A stretch of DNA of 64,000 bases from Gammaproteobacteria bacterium (GCA_016209015.1 JACQWY010000049.1:21930-85929), one strand, 5' to 3'; shown: positions 27,701 to 36,504, counted from the first letter of the stretch. Notes: a model not told the origin generated them from the sequence alone. Numbers and translations: made by a program.

Positions 27701-28281
27701 AGGAGGCGGCGGCGGTCTACGATCTGACGTTGGCCGACTTCCGCTACATGCTGCCGTATTTCGCGCTCGCTGCCTCGCGTGCCTCGAATACCTCGACCAT
27801 CGAGCGAATTCTCGCGAAGATTCCGCCGACTCAGCGGGAATTCGACTATCTGCTCGGGAAATCGATCATCGCAGTGACCTACCACGATGCCGCCGGCGCG
27901 CTGCGCGATTTCACGCTCGCCCGATACCGCCGGCCCCCCACCGACGAACGTCCGTTCCTCACGCATTACACCTACGGCGACATCGGAGTGCGGCTCGCCG
28001 AGCTCTCGGGCGATGCCGCCATCGGAGCCATCACGCTGGAGTGGTCGCGTGCCTGCATGCGGCTCGAACCCTGGCAGGCCTGGCCCTACGGCGTGACGGC
28101 GAAGCTCACCGACGACGTGACGGAGCGCAAGCGCGCGCTTGCGATGCTGCAGTATCTCGATCCGGGATCGGCGCGTCTCTCGACGTTCCCGAAGAAGGAG
28201 ATCGACGCAGCAGTCGGGCAATTCGGAGGCGTGAACCCGTTCCTCGCACTGAAGCAACACGTGCCGGAGCTCGAGCTCTGA
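24748..28281 (+). CDS. Large membrane-anchored helical-repeat protein, function unknown
   Basis: A 1177-residue protein starting with an uncleaved-looking signal anchor (about 8-23, GALIAALIVFAYMHM), so the bulk is probably periplasmic. The region after a Pro/Ala-rich linker (to ~55) is an alpha/beta segment (DILVVPGQVQAL); most of the rest is helical with TPR-like pairs (for example YWPSYMALGTLLVQDARPDE, AAFRAYSDGDYSAALKTFEEA). Cysteines are few apart from a CC pair in RTGCCTWHP. GAGG lies 8 nt before the ATG at 24748. It is monocistronic, divergent from the kinase gene. I do not recognise a family with confidence. Confidence 0.85.
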   Translation: MNAKQVSLSGALIAALIVFAYMHMPSEAPRPAKAQVPPAHVVPARAVAGEEPPAPDWFAAATLPPRFVAPVSAWTVREMADYAKVLGGSRFDILVVPGQVQALGYDRATRSLASALLARSIGIAASIEMPDPYLVARALGEGRRTYEAHDVQTLAAALGVHRIVELHLGHDRSDALVVTVTSQMAGVPMIRRTFKSAPLAASDFAVAAFETLLPQILEFLGLHDSGTAATETGALSADPLPASPLAFFTADGGAARHCYVELALRRLTPARSARVAETFAEKAYLSLTGLAHGAPEYRALRARTLAALGYRAAALRELGAPRTEEEKAVVAHLEGNLPAVRALAAAEKNPLKRLLAEGDANELGQAYDVIEKEDSKRSVEDLRLPGRIWPNLAWRAFSDWDGWSQYDNAWLKQILDLEFPIPGYAIADLTGGAVEIGDEARLRRTLDESVRNHGRKILEALPRTGCCTWHPGRPEARDYMDLLQAIGDDDLLRRIAFYTQMQGRPESAIEYANSLDAVYRGHPYYALLRAIAELAQAKEEAGAAAEGLFQSSHEAATSAIYWEQGQSRVAADAFALLADLHSTVPSFRDNPYARDLPFHPDYPTSFDAEDAAQQIAVHTAALDNSISNFAPVEWVLYDYERDPATRDERTQALLKSIESRFIGNPARGELLAKKALAADDRDSAMKHDRENIEVAPGYWPSYMALGTLLVQDARPDEAARVFASFPGFRADSHVHPVALANYAFESGSKLFLTGHLELARPLYEIAARRDTGAAAELTSRVRLYLLDGKLAKALQTQFELAQHYRSPHQYRDYLALLFAGGHAPEAWAGFNALVLREPYPQFWEAAAVGHHREGISPAALTAWAQDAKYANYGDHRGWPAAYLLRYWITDRTPPAELAATLNELDMPTWQLENEWRHVARPRKHEDLQTVVGPLGEFATSEGAVLPLHMFDATPKHRVKSDLAYFSAAFRAYSDGDYSAALKTFEEAAAVYDLTLADFRYMLPYFALAASRASNTSTIERILAKIPPTQREFDYLLGKSIIAVTYHDAAGALRDFTLARYRRPPTDERPFLTHYTYGDIGVRLAELSGDAAIGAITLEWSRACMRLEPWQAWPYGVTAKLTDDVTERKRALAMLQYLDPGSARLSTFPKKEIDAAVGQFGGVNPFLALKQHVPELEL

Positions 28282-28403
28282 TCGGCCGGCTCGGAGACGC
28301 CGCCGCCGGCAATGAGAAAAGCCGGCTCAACGCAAGCGCGCCGCGCACCCCGCCCGCGGAAAGCGCGCGACGACCGTGGTGAGGGCCACCTCGTCGCGCC
28401 TCC

Positions 28404-29588
28404 TCACCCGAGGAGCTGCTGATCCCGCTGCCCCGGATCCGCGATCGCGCGCTTCTGGTAGGGCGTCGTGTCGATCTCGGCGAGCGCGATGTTGCCCGCG
28501 AGCACCGCCGCTTTCCATCGTTGTTGCGCGGCGTCGCGCTCCTGGAATTCCGGCATCACTTCCCTGGCGAAGAGCTCGAGGCTCCGGCAGATGTCCTCGT
28601 GCGGCGTGCGGCCCGCCTGGAACAGCAGGATCACCTGATCGATGTGGCAGGCCTCGAACTCCTTCAGGCGCGCGCGCAAGGTCGCGGGCGAGCCGATGAG
28701 CGAGGTGCCGGGGTTCTTCTTCTCCGAAGTCCCGCGCCACTGCTGGTATTCGTCCCACAGCGACATCGTGCCCGGCACGATCGGGCCGTTCTTGCCGTAG
28801 AACGCGAGACAGAACTGGAAGAACGTCCAGCCGTCGGCGAGACGCTCCGCCTCCTCGTCCGTCGGCGCACACATGAAACCCGCGACGATCGCGAGGTTCG
28901 GGTTCGTCTGGTAGTCGGTGAGGGTGTCGAGCTCGTGCACGAACGCGTTGTAGTAGGCGTTGACCCAGGCTTGCGCGCCTTCAGCGTTCACGAACTGGAA
29001 CGCGAGCGCGCCCATGCCGCGGCGCGCCGCCATGCGGATCGTCTCCATCTGCGAGCAGGCGACCCACAGCGGCGGATGCGGTTTCTGCAGCGGCTTCGGC
29101 ACGACGTTGCGCAGCGGGAATTTGAAGTGCTCGCCTTCGTACTGCCAGCCTTCCTTCCAGAACATCGGCATGAGGCAGCGCACCGCATCCTCCCACACCG
29201 CGCGTTTGTCGCGGAAGCGGCGCTCGAAGGGGTGGAGCTCGGTCACGCTCGAGCCCTCGCCGATGCCGAGCTCGACGCGGCCGTCGGAGAGCAGGTCGAG
29301 CGTCGCGACGCGCTCGGCGACGCGCGCGGGATGATTCGTCGTGAGCTGGATGATGCCGTGGCCGAGGCGGATGTTCTTCGTGCGCTGGCTCGCCGCGCCG
29401 AGGAAGACCTCCGGCGCGGAGGAGTGCGAATACTCCTCGAGGAAATGATGCTCGACTTCCCAGGCGACGTCGTAGCCGAGGCGATCGGCGAGCTCGATCT
29501 GCGCGAGCGATTCCTTCAGCAGGCGGTGTTCGTCGCCGTCGTGCCAGGGTTTCGGAAGCTGATGTTCGTAGAAGAGGCCGAATTTCAT
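28404..29588 (-). CDS. Luciferase-like (LLM class) flavin-dependent oxidoreductase
   Basis: A 394-residue TIM-barrel flavoprotein with the N-terminal MKFGLFYEHQLP strand, the EVEHHF motif near residue 48, GHGIIQLTTNHPARVAERVATLD and GRVELGIGEG, the flavin-binding pattern of bacterial luciferase-like monooxygenases. The ATG at 29588 has GGGAGG 6 nt upstream. It could be FMNH2- or F420-dependent; sequence alone does not decide. No reductase gene adjoins. Confidence 0.88.
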   Translation of the reverse strand: MKFGLFYEHQLPKPWHDGDEHRLLKESLAQIELADRLGYDVAWEVEHHFLEEYSHSSAPEVFLGAASQRTKNIRLGHGIIQLTTNHPARVAERVATLDLLSDGRVELGIGEGSSVTELHPFERRFRDKRAVWEDAVRCLMPMFWKEGWQYEGEHFKFPLRNVVPKPLQKPHPPLWVACSQMETIRMAARRGMGALAFQFVNAEGAQAWVNAYYNAFVHELDTLTDYQTNPNLAIVAGFMCAPTDEEAERLADGWTFFQFCLAFYGKNGPIVPGTMSLWDEYQQWRGTSEKKNPGTSLIGSPATLRARLKEFEACHIDQVILLFQAGRTPHEDICRSLELFAREVMPEFQERDAAQQRWKAAVLAGNIALAEIDTTPYQKRAIADPGQRDQQLLG

Positions 29589-29707
29589 GGTGTCCTCCCG
29601 GGTGGAGCTCAGGGCCGGCGTGCGGCGATGGTAATGCGCCGGGGCAGTGAAGTTAAGGAAGCTCTGCACTCATTCAGAGGTTCATCGATCGGCCGATCGC
29701 GCCCCGC

Positions 29708-30715
29708 TCAGCCGACCGGACACCGGCTGCAGGCGGCCGGGGAGGACAGGCCGCCGCTGGACGCGACGCTCGCGATCAGCGTGAGCGGCGCGAGATTCGG
29801 CAGCCTGAGGTTCGCGAGCGCGGCGAGATTGAGACCCGCGATCGCCTGTGCGCTCAGCATGAAGTTCGCATTGAGCATCGGCAGCGTGCTCGCGCCGGCG
29901 AGGCCGGTCGCGTTGAGCGCGAGCGGGGGCAGCGTCAGGAGCGGCTTCAATTGCAGCCGCAGATCCGCGATCGCGCCGACGGACAAGTTCGAGATGCCGA
30001 GCGCGAGCAGATTCGCGCGCAGGCCGAGGAGCGCGGCGAGCAGCGCGAGCAGGTTCAGGTTGCCCGGCATCTGCGGCATCCGGATCTGGGCGGCGAGCCG
30101 GAGCGTCGGCAGGAGCTGCAGCGGTCCGCCGAATATCGCGGCGGCGGCGGCGAGCTTCGCGTAGGCCGCGGCGCGGGCCGCGGCGCGCATCGCGACCGGA
30201 GACAGGGGCGCCGCCGCGGCGCCGGGCAGGCCGAGCGCCGCATTCACGCTCAAGGCGACCTTGGGTATCAGCAGGTCGACGCCGAGCCGCGCGCGCAGCG
30301 TCGCGACGCAGCGCAGCGCGAGCGACAGCGAAGTGAGCGTCGCGAGATGCGGCATCAGCGGCAGCAGGGGCAGCAGCGCGGCGAGGCTCAGCTTCAGCGG
30401 CGTCATGCTCAGCGAGAGCCGCGACGCACCGCCCGGGGCGCACGGCGAGAAGCCGAGGTTCGCGGTGAGCGTCTCGATCGCCGTCGCGGTCGCGGAAATC
30501 TGCTCGACGAGATTCAGACTGATCGGCAGCGGCGGCAGACTCAGCGCGAGCTTCGGATTGAAGGACATCGTCGAGGCGAGCGGTCCGGTCAGCGAATTCG
30601 TATAGGCATTGAGCTGGCCGAGGGCCGGCGGCAGCGGAATCGTGCCGAGATTGCCGAGCGGCAGCAGCGCCGCGAGCAGGTCGCGGAGCTTGAGCACGCA
30701 CATGCTGCAGGACAT
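29708..30715 (-). CDS. Leu/Ala/Pro-rich hydrophobic protein in the vgrG operon (candidate T6SS cargo)
   Basis: A 335-residue protein with no family I recognise. It is very poor in acidic residues and extremely rich in Leu and Ala, with long apolar runs (LSLAALLPLLPLMPHLATL; AAARAAAYAKLAAAAAIFGG; LNLLALLAALLGL). Cys pairs bracket it: CSMC at residues 3-6 and CSRC close to the C-terminus. There is no classical signal peptide. It is the last gene of the vgrG - DUF6931-like - methyltransferase series, 12 nt after the methyltransferase. The terminal position and membrane-like composition fit a membrane-active T6SS effector, but this is inference; the true start could be the internal ATG at 30703. 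Confidence 0.7.
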   Translation of the reverse strand: MSCSMCVLKLRDLLAALLPLGNLGTIPLPPALGQLNAYTNSLTGPLASTMSFNPKLALSLPPLPISLNLVEQISATATAIETLTANLGFSPCAPGGASRLSLSMTPLKLSLAALLPLLPLMPHLATLTSLSLALRCVATLRARLGVDLLIPKVALSVNAALGLPGAAAAPLSPVAMRAAARAAAYAKLAAAAAIFGGPLQLLPTLRLAAQIRMPQMPGNLNLLALLAALLGLRANLLALGISNLSVGAIADLRLQLKPLLTLPPLALNATGLAGASTLPMLNANFMLSAQAIAGLNLAALANLRLPNLAPLTLIASVASSGGLSSPAACSRCPVG

Positions 30716-30727
30716 GGCGCTACCGCC

Positions 30728-32281
30728 TCAGGCGACGAGCAGCATCGCGTTCGCCAGGCGCGCCAGGGCCTTGTCGATCGCGGGGCCCATGATTTCCGCG
30801 ACGATCGCCGGATCCTCCACCGGCTCATCCTGAAGCAGGAGCCGCAGCGTTTTCGCCGTGACGAGCGCGGTCATCTCGCGGGCGAGCGCCTCGCGATCGC
30901 GGCTGCCGTCGAGCAGCGCGAGCAGGTGACGATCGAAGGGCGGCAGCTCGACGCGCAGGTGGCGCCGGTTCGTCGCCCAGCTCTGATCGCGGAGCTGCCA
31001 CCGCACGAGCGCCGAGCAGGCCGGCCGCGGGCCGGGTCCGGTCGTGAAGAGATCAGGATGGCGGTGCAGCTCGAGCACGCCGTTCGAGGCGCACTCGAGG
31101 ACGATGGAGGCGATTCCGGAGAGCCCGGCCGCGTCGTCCTCCCCCTCGCCGACGAGCGTGGCGAGCGCGGTGAGCGGCAGCGCCGCCGGGCTGCGCTCGG
31201 TCAGCGTGGCGAGCAGCGTGCGCTCGAGCGCGGTGTGGGCACTCAGCACCATGCCGCCCGGGTGGCGGAACATCAGGCCCTCGCTGCCGCGCTCGCCGTC
31301 CTCCGGGGTGTGCGGCACGAGCGCCGAGGACACGCGATAGTCGGCGATCGTCGCCGGCGTGATCTCGCGCCGCAGCGCGACTTCGGCGTGGCAGAGCAGG
31401 GTGCGGCGGAACGTGCGGTTACGCAGGAAATCGAGATACTGCTCGAAGCGGATGATGTCCGGCGCGATGCGCTGCAGGGTTTCGCGCACCTTGGGGGAGA
31501 TGTCCTGCGTGAGCATCATCGAGGACAGCGCGGCCTCGCCGAGGTAGCCGAGGCCCGCCGCCTGCGCGCGCTCCGCGAACTGGTGGAAATAGAGCGGCGT
31601 GTTGCAGATCTCGAGGTGTTCGTGGAAGAGATAGGCGTCGTCGCGGTCGCGCACGAGCTCGAGCTCGTCGCGCAGCATCTGCCCGTAGGTGTTGCCCTGC
31701 GGGACGCTGTCGACGAGGAAGTTCAGCAGCGCGCGGGCCTGCGCGATGCGGTCGCGATCGTCGTCGAAGCCGCGGGCGTGGAAGTTCATCATCTCGCGCA
31801 CGGTCGCGCGCAGATGCCAGCCCGGATAGGTGTTGTAGCTGATGTAGGCGATGCCGTGCGGGGAGAGCAGCTCGCGGCAGAGCGTGAGAATGCGCGTCTG
31901 CACCGCTTCCGGCACCCAGGAGTAGACGCCGTGACAGACGATGTAGTCGAACTCGCCGAGCTCGCGCCCGGCGGCGAGGATGTCTCCGCACTCGAGCGTG
32001 ACGTTCGTGAGCCCGAGGGCGGCGATCGTCTCGCGGCCCTTGTCGATCTGCGTCGCCGCGGTGTCGATGCCGTGGAAGCGGCTGCCGGGCGCGGTGTCCG
32101 CCATCGGAATGAGATTGCCGCCCGCGCCGCAGCCGAGCTCGAGCACGCGGCAGGCCGCGGGATCGACGGCGGGGAAGCCGAACAGGCCCGCGATGCTCGC
32201 GAGGTGCGCGGGATGCGTGTTTTCGAACGGGTAGCTCTCGTAGGGGATGCTGTCGTAGGTCGTCGTCGTCGGGGCGTTCAC
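30728..32281 (-). CDS. SAM-dependent methyltransferase with a regulatory domain
   Basis: A 517-residue class I methyltransferase. The SAM motif is VLELGCGAGGN (46-56), with GIDTAATQ and CGDILAA following. The catalytic domain ends near 230; the rest resembles the methyltransferase regulatory domain (FHEHLEICNTPLYFHQF at its start) and a C-terminal winged-helix-like part. The start is GTG at 32281, overlapping the stop of the upstream gene (GTGA). Its place between a vgrG-linked gene and a candidate effector suggests it modifies a T6SS component or cargo (inference). Confidence 0.85.
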   Translation of the reverse strand: MNAPTTTTYDSIPYESYPFENTHPAHLASIAGLFGFPAVDPAACRVLELGCGAGGNLIPMADTAPGSRFHGIDTAATQIDKGRETIAALGLTNVTLECGDILAAGRELGEFDYIVCHGVYSWVPEAVQTRILTLCRELLSPHGIAYISYNTYPGWHLRATVREMMNFHARGFDDDRDRIAQARALLNFLVDSVPQGNTYGQMLRDELELVRDRDDAYLFHEHLEICNTPLYFHQFAERAQAAGLGYLGEAALSSMMLTQDISPKVRETLQRIAPDIIRFEQYLDFLRNRTFRRTLLCHAEVALRREITPATIADYRVSSALVPHTPEDGERGSEGLMFRHPGGMVLSAHTALERTLLATLTERSPAALPLTALATLVGEGEDDAAGLSGIASIVLECASNGVLELHRHPDLFTTGPGPRPACSALVRWQLRDQSWATNRRHLRVELPPFDRHLLALLDGSRDREALAREMTALVTAKTLRLLLQDEPVEDPAIVAEIMGPAIDKALARLANAMLLVA

Positions 32282-32850
32282 AGCGGAGCCCTCGCATGCA
32301 GGATGCCGCGCGACAGGAACTGACGGTAGCGCTCGGGGATCTCGGGAGGCGGCGCCTGCGTCGCGGCGAGGACGAGCGCCGCGACCGCGGCCTGGCCCGT
32401 GAGCTCGGGCGCCGGCGGTGCGATCGGCAGATCCGCCGGGGCGAGACTCTCGCCGCTCCAGAATGCCGCGAGCGCGGCGAAGCGTGCCGCCGGATCGTCG
32501 GCGTCCTCCGCGGCTTTCTCGGCGACACGGCAGTTCTCGTTCGACGGCGCCTGGCTCCAGGCCGCGGCGGCCGCGACCGCGGCGCTCGCCTGCGGCGAGA
32601 GCGCGCGGCCCTGCGCGACGCAGCTCGCGGTCCAGGCGACGGCGTCGGGCTTCGGCAGGCCGTGGGCGAGATAGGTCAGTGCGTCCTTGAAGAGCTCCTG
32701 CTGGATCAGCGCGGAGAGGAACGCGGCCGGCGCCGGATCGTCGGCGAGCAGCGCGCGCGCCGGCGGCTCGAGCTCGAGCGCCGCGCACACCGCGGCGGGC
32801 GTGCGCCCGGCGAGCCTGACCAGCGGATCCGCATCGGGCGGTGTACTCAT
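32278..32850 (-). CDS. DUF6931-like protein encoded after vgrG
   Basis: A 190-residue Ala-rich helical protein. The segment QELFKDALTYLAHGLPKPDAV with nearby Trp/Cys and SPQASAAVAAA resembles the T6SS-associated DUF6931 family as I recall it. It lies 34 nt after vgrG and overlaps the methyltransferase gene by 4 nt. An adaptor or chaperone-like role for cargo loading is plausible but not shown. Confidence 0.7.
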   Translation of the reverse strand: MSTPPDADPLVRLAGRTPAAVCAALELEPPARALLADDPAPAAFLSALIQQELFKDALTYLAHGLPKPDAVAWTASCVAQGRALSPQASAAVAAAAAWSQAPSNENCRVAEKAAEDADDPAARFAALAAFWSGESLAPADLPIAPPAPELTGQAAVAALVLAATQAPPPEIPERYRQFLSRGILHARAPL

Positions 32851-32884
32851 GGATGGTCCCTGTCCCCGCGGCCCGACGGGCCGC

Positions 32885-34873
32885 TCAGTTGATTTTTACG
32901 AGGCCGCCCTGCAGCGTGAGGACGCCGGTCCCCGCGACCGTGGTCAGCGGGCTCTTCGCGTCGAGCGTGGCCGAGCCCTTGATGGTGATTTGGATCCCGT
33001 CGAGCGTGATGCCCGACTGGTCGATGACGATCTTGTTCGCGCCGACCTTGAGCGTGATGGATTGCATGGCCTCGACGGTCTGGCTGCCGGCCGAGATCTT
33101 CAGGGTGTCGTTGCCCTGGGTGATCTTCGTGTCGCGGTTGCCCATCTTGATCTCGAGCGAGTCGTTGCCCTCTTTGATCGTGACGGTACGGTCCTTCTTG
33201 ATGGTCATGGTCTGGCTGCCGTCTTTCGCGCCGCCGTCGCCGATCGTCACGACCTGATTGTTGAAGATGTCGATCTTCTGGTCGCCCGGATCCTTCTTCT
33301 CGAAACCGACTTTCAGCGTGTCGCTGTTCTCCACGACCCGGTTGAAATCGCGCTCGGCGTGGAAGTAGACCTCCTCCTTGTCCTTCTTGTCCTCGAAGCG
33401 CAGCTCGTTGAAAGCCTTGTCGTCGCCCTTCGTCGTGCTGCGCGTCTTGATGGTGCTCTTCGTCATCTCCGCCGGAAGATCGTAGGGCGGCATCTGATCG
33501 TTGTTGTAGACGCGGCCGGTGACGATCGGCCGGTCCGGATCCCCCTCGAGGAATTCGACGACGACTTCCTGGCCGATGCGCGGCAGGTAGATCTGGCCCC
33601 ATTTCTTGCCGGCCCAGGCCTGCGCGACGCGGATCCAGCACGAGGCCGTCTCGTCGGCCTTGCCGTGGCGGTCCCAGTGGAACTTGAGCTTCACCCGCCC
33701 GTACTTGTCGGTGTGGATCTCGTCGTCCTTGGGACCGGCGACGATGGCCGTCTGCGGGCCGCGGATCATGGGCTTCGGCGTCCGGCGTTCCGGGCGGAAC
33801 GGCCGGGTCTTGTCGATCGCCTGGAACTCGGTGCCGAAGCGGAAGCCGATGTGCTCCTTGTGCGCGCCCATCTCGTGCTGGGTGGAGGAGAGGTCGTGGC
33901 GCACGGCGCACACGAGGTACTCCTTGTTCAGCGGCGGGCGCGGATGATCGTCGAGCTTGAACAGATTGCCGACGCCGATGGCGCGGGGATTGCCCGCGCC
34001 CACGTAGCGCTGGTAGGGCACCTGGAGCTCTTCGCGGCGGATTTTCGCGTAGTTGTCGCCGTCCGCTTTTTGCAGGTGCACGCCGGGATAGTCGAACACC
34101 TCGAACTTGGACTGGGCGTGGCTCGCGGGGACGATGGAGCGTCCCTCGAGGCTCGTGGTCGGCTTCGTGAAATCGAAGTTCGTGACGACGTAGCCGCCGC
34201 TCTCCACTTCTTTCAGCTCGCGCCACTCCGTGATGACCTCGCGTTCGTAGATCGCGAGATCCGCCGCCGCCCGGTAGGGCACGATGTGGTAATTCGGAAC
34301 GGTCTTGTGCGCGGTGGTGGCGTCGCAGAGCACGAGGGTGTGCTTCGTCTTCTCGTGCTCGAAGAAGTAATAGATGCCTTCCTCTTCCATGAGCCGGCTC
34401 GCGAAGTCGAAATCGCTCTCCCGGTACTGGACGCAGAATTCGCGCTTGACGTAGGTGCCCGACAGGCGCTCGGCGAAGTCGCTGAATCCGTGATCCTTGA
34501 AGATGCCATCCTTGATGATCTCCGGGACGGTCTTGTCGAGCCAGATCCGGCAATCATGCGTCCTGGTGAGGAGCCACGGCCACGGGCGCAGGATCACCTT
34601 GTAAATGGCGAAACGGGAGGCCGCACCCGCATGCTCGATGAGCGCGACGATGCCGTGGAAGAAGCGGACCCCACCCTCGGTCTCCATCTCCACGCACATC
34701 GGCTTGCCGAGCAGCTCGTCGAAATCGACCTCGAAGCTTCCGTGTTGCAAATCGAGCTCGATGCGGAACGGGCGGCCGAGCTCGTCCTCCATCTTCATCG
34801 AGCGCAGCGTGAACGTCCCCTGATCGGGCGGACTATGCACCTGAACGGTGACTACTTGCCCTTGCTCAGCCAA
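32885..34873 (-). CDS. vgrG: T6SS spike protein VgrG (TssI)
   Basis: The trimeric spike that caps the Hcp tube. The 662-residue protein has gp27-like N-terminal domains, the signature CVQYRESDFDFASRLMEEEG near 150-170, and the OB-fold gp5 segment (KYGRVKLKFHWDRHG, SCWIRVAQAWAGKKWG, PRIGQEVVVEFLEGDPDRPI). A C-terminal beta-helix of T/I-x-K-rich repeats ends with LQGGLVKIN and no appended effector domain. No ATG or GTG gives a full N-terminus; TTG at 34873 is preceded by GAGGAG with 8 nt spacing and is chosen. Divergent from tssA across 289 bp. Confidence 0.93.
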   Translation of the reverse strand: MAEQGQVVTVQVHSPPDQGTFTLRSMKMEDELGRPFRIELDLQHGSFEVDFDELLGKPMCVEMETEGGVRFFHGIVALIEHAGAASRFAIYKVILRPWPWLLTRTHDCRIWLDKTVPEIIKDGIFKDHGFSDFAERLSGTYVKREFCVQYRESDFDFASRLMEEEGIYYFFEHEKTKHTLVLCDATTAHKTVPNYHIVPYRAAADLAIYEREVITEWRELKEVESGGYVVTNFDFTKPTTSLEGRSIVPASHAQSKFEVFDYPGVHLQKADGDNYAKIRREELQVPYQRYVGAGNPRAIGVGNLFKLDDHPRPPLNKEYLVCAVRHDLSSTQHEMGAHKEHIGFRFGTEFQAIDKTRPFRPERRTPKPMIRGPQTAIVAGPKDDEIHTDKYGRVKLKFHWDRHGKADETASCWIRVAQAWAGKKWGQIYLPRIGQEVVVEFLEGDPDRPIVTGRVYNNDQMPPYDLPAEMTKSTIKTRSTTKGDDKAFNELRFEDKKDKEEVYFHAERDFNRVVENSDTLKVGFEKKDPGDQKIDIFNNQVVTIGDGGAKDGSQTMTIKKDRTVTIKEGNDSLEIKMGNRDTKITQGNDTLKISAGSQTVEAMQSITLKVGANKIVIDQSGITLDGIQITIKGSATLDAKSPLTTVAGTGVLTLQGGLVKIN

Positions 34874-35162
34874 GCGCGCTGCTCCTCGATGCGTTTTGAT
34901 TCTTCGTCCCGCGACCGACGACGCGCTGCTTGTGCGGCGCGCGTCAACGTGTCGATAATATCGAAAAAAGCGCTGGGGCGCGTACCTCGCTTGGCGAGGT
35001 GCACGAGGCGTCCCGCGCGCGGCATGACGACGCGACGAGACCGGAACGGCGACGTGCGGTTCCAAGCCCAGGGGATTGCGACAATGAGCGTTCGACGTTG
35101 GCTTTTCAGCACGGCCTTCCACGGCATCGTCGCCCGCTGAACGTGACGAGCGTGCCCTCCAC
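34874..35162. promoter_or_regulatory. Divergent vgrG/tssA intergenic region
   Basis: This 289-bp gap must carry the promoters of both T6SS arms. Visible structure: an A/T-rich patch around 34950-34972 with the inverted repeat CGATA-A-TATCG, and a 7-bp hairpin (ACCTCGC/GCGAGGT) at 34984-35000. I cannot assign -35/-10 or sigma54 elements with confidence. Confidence 0.4.
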
Positions 35163-36212
35163 ATGAGTCTCGACGTCGAATCCCTGCTCGCCCCGCTCTC
35201 CGACGAGACGCCGTCCGGCGAGAACCTCGAATACGATCCCGAGTACATCGAGCTCGAGATGGCGGCGGAGCGCAAGCCCGACCAGCAGTTCGGCGACACG
35301 ATCGTCCCGGGCGAAGAGCCCGACTGGAACGACGTCGCGAACCGCGCGGTCTCGCTGCTCGGTCGCACCCGCGATCTGCGGGTCGCGATCCATCTGGTCC
35401 AGGCCGCGCTGCGCAACGACGGCTTCCCGGGATTTCGGGACGCCCTCGCGGTGATCGACGGTTACCTGGAACGCCTCTGGGACAGCGTCCATCCCCAGCT
35501 CGATCCGGACGACGACCTCGATCCGACGATGCGCGTGAATCTGCTGCGCACGCTGTGCAACGTCCAGGCCGTCGTCAAACCCATCCGCGAGGCGCCGCTC
35601 GCCCGCTCGCGCATGCTCGGCATCGCCTCGACCCATCTCGTCCAGAGCGCCGAGGCGCCGCGTGGCGAGGACGGCGGGGAGGCCGGTCCGAGCCGTGCCG
35701 ACCTCGACGCGGTGTTCATGGACTGCGACCTTGACGAATTCCGGGCGACGGTCGAGGCGCTCCGCGAGTCGCTGCGGCTCGTGCGCCATCTCGAGGCGGC
35801 GCTGACCGACCGCGTCGGTGCCGGCAATGCCTTCGACATGAGCCCGCTCGTCGCTGCGCTGAAAGAGGCCGACGGCATCGCCGGCGCCTGGCTCGTGCGG
35901 CGCGACGGCAGCGGCGATGCCGCGGCCGGCGAGGCTGAGGGCGGCGGGACGGGCGCGCAGGAGGCGGGATCCGGCGGCGGCGCGTCGTCCGCGCCGGGCC
36001 GCGCGATGCGGGCCGGCGTGCACAGCCGCGAGGACGTGCTGCGCGGGCTCGACGAGATGATCCGTTTCTTCGAGTCGAACGAGCCGACGAGTCCCGTGCC
36101 GTTGCTGCTCGGCCGCGCGAAGCGGTGGATGAGCATGGATTTCCTGGCGATACTCGAGGACTTCTCGCCCGATGCGGCGCGTGAGGCCGAAAAATTGCGA
36201 GGCAGCAACTGA
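35163..36212 (+). CDS. tssA: T6SS assembly protein TssA
   Basis: A 349-residue protein with the ImpA N-terminal domain (about 1-130: PLSDETPSGENLEYDPEY, DLRVAIHLVQAALR, DGYLERLWDSVHPQLDPDDD). A Gly/Ala-rich linker (about 255-280) leads to a C-terminal RAMRAGVHSREDVLRGLDEM...EPTSPVPLLLGRAKRW segment that forms rings at the baseplate or distal sheath. It is the first gene of the rightward T6SS operon; 292 bp separate it from tssB, so tssB may have its own promoter. Confidence 0.95.
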   Translation: MSLDVESLLAPLSDETPSGENLEYDPEYIELEMAAERKPDQQFGDTIVPGEEPDWNDVANRAVSLLGRTRDLRVAIHLVQAALRNDGFPGFRDALAVIDGYLERLWDSVHPQLDPDDDLDPTMRVNLLRTLCNVQAVVKPIREAPLARSRMLGIASTHLVQSAEAPRGEDGGEAGPSRADLDAVFMDCDLDEFRATVEALRESLRLVRHLEAALTDRVGAGNAFDMSPLVAALKEADGIAGAWLVRRDGSGDAAAGEAEGGGTGAQEAGSGGGASSAPGRAMRAGVHSREDVLRGLDEMIRFFESNEPTSPVPLLLGRAKRWMSMDFLAILEDFSPDAAREAEKLRGSN

Positions 36213-36504
36213 GCGGGTGGTGCGGTCGGGCCGGGGACCCGAGCGGAAAGGATCTCGAGCGGCGAGGCCCCCCCGCGCCGTGACGGGATTTTTTCCGCCC
36301 GGGTCCTAAAGAAGTCCGCGCAAAATCCGTTATCGAGTCTTCTGGAGCGGAGACCCGGCCGGTGCGCTGTGCGAGGCGCACGAGTTCAGTGCGCGACGCA
36401 TGGCCCGGCGCTTCCGCCGCGACCCGGCGTGGCCGCCGGCTGCGGTTCGTAACATTGGCCCATTAAGTTTTCCGACAGGACGCTGTCACAGAGGAGGCCC
36501 CGTC
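36213..36504. other. tssA-tssB intergenic region
   Basis: A 292-bp gap without a gene. It contains an A/T-rich stretch at about 36440-36478 (ending CCATTAAGTTTTCC) before a strong GAGGAGG ribosome-binding site at 36491-36497, consistent with a separate promoter for the highly expressed sheath genes. No certain promoter elements. Confidence 0.4.

Noticed and set aside
36440..36480. Sigma54 promoter before tssB
   Set aside because: TTGGCCC is present, but the downstream TTGC element is missing at the required spacing.
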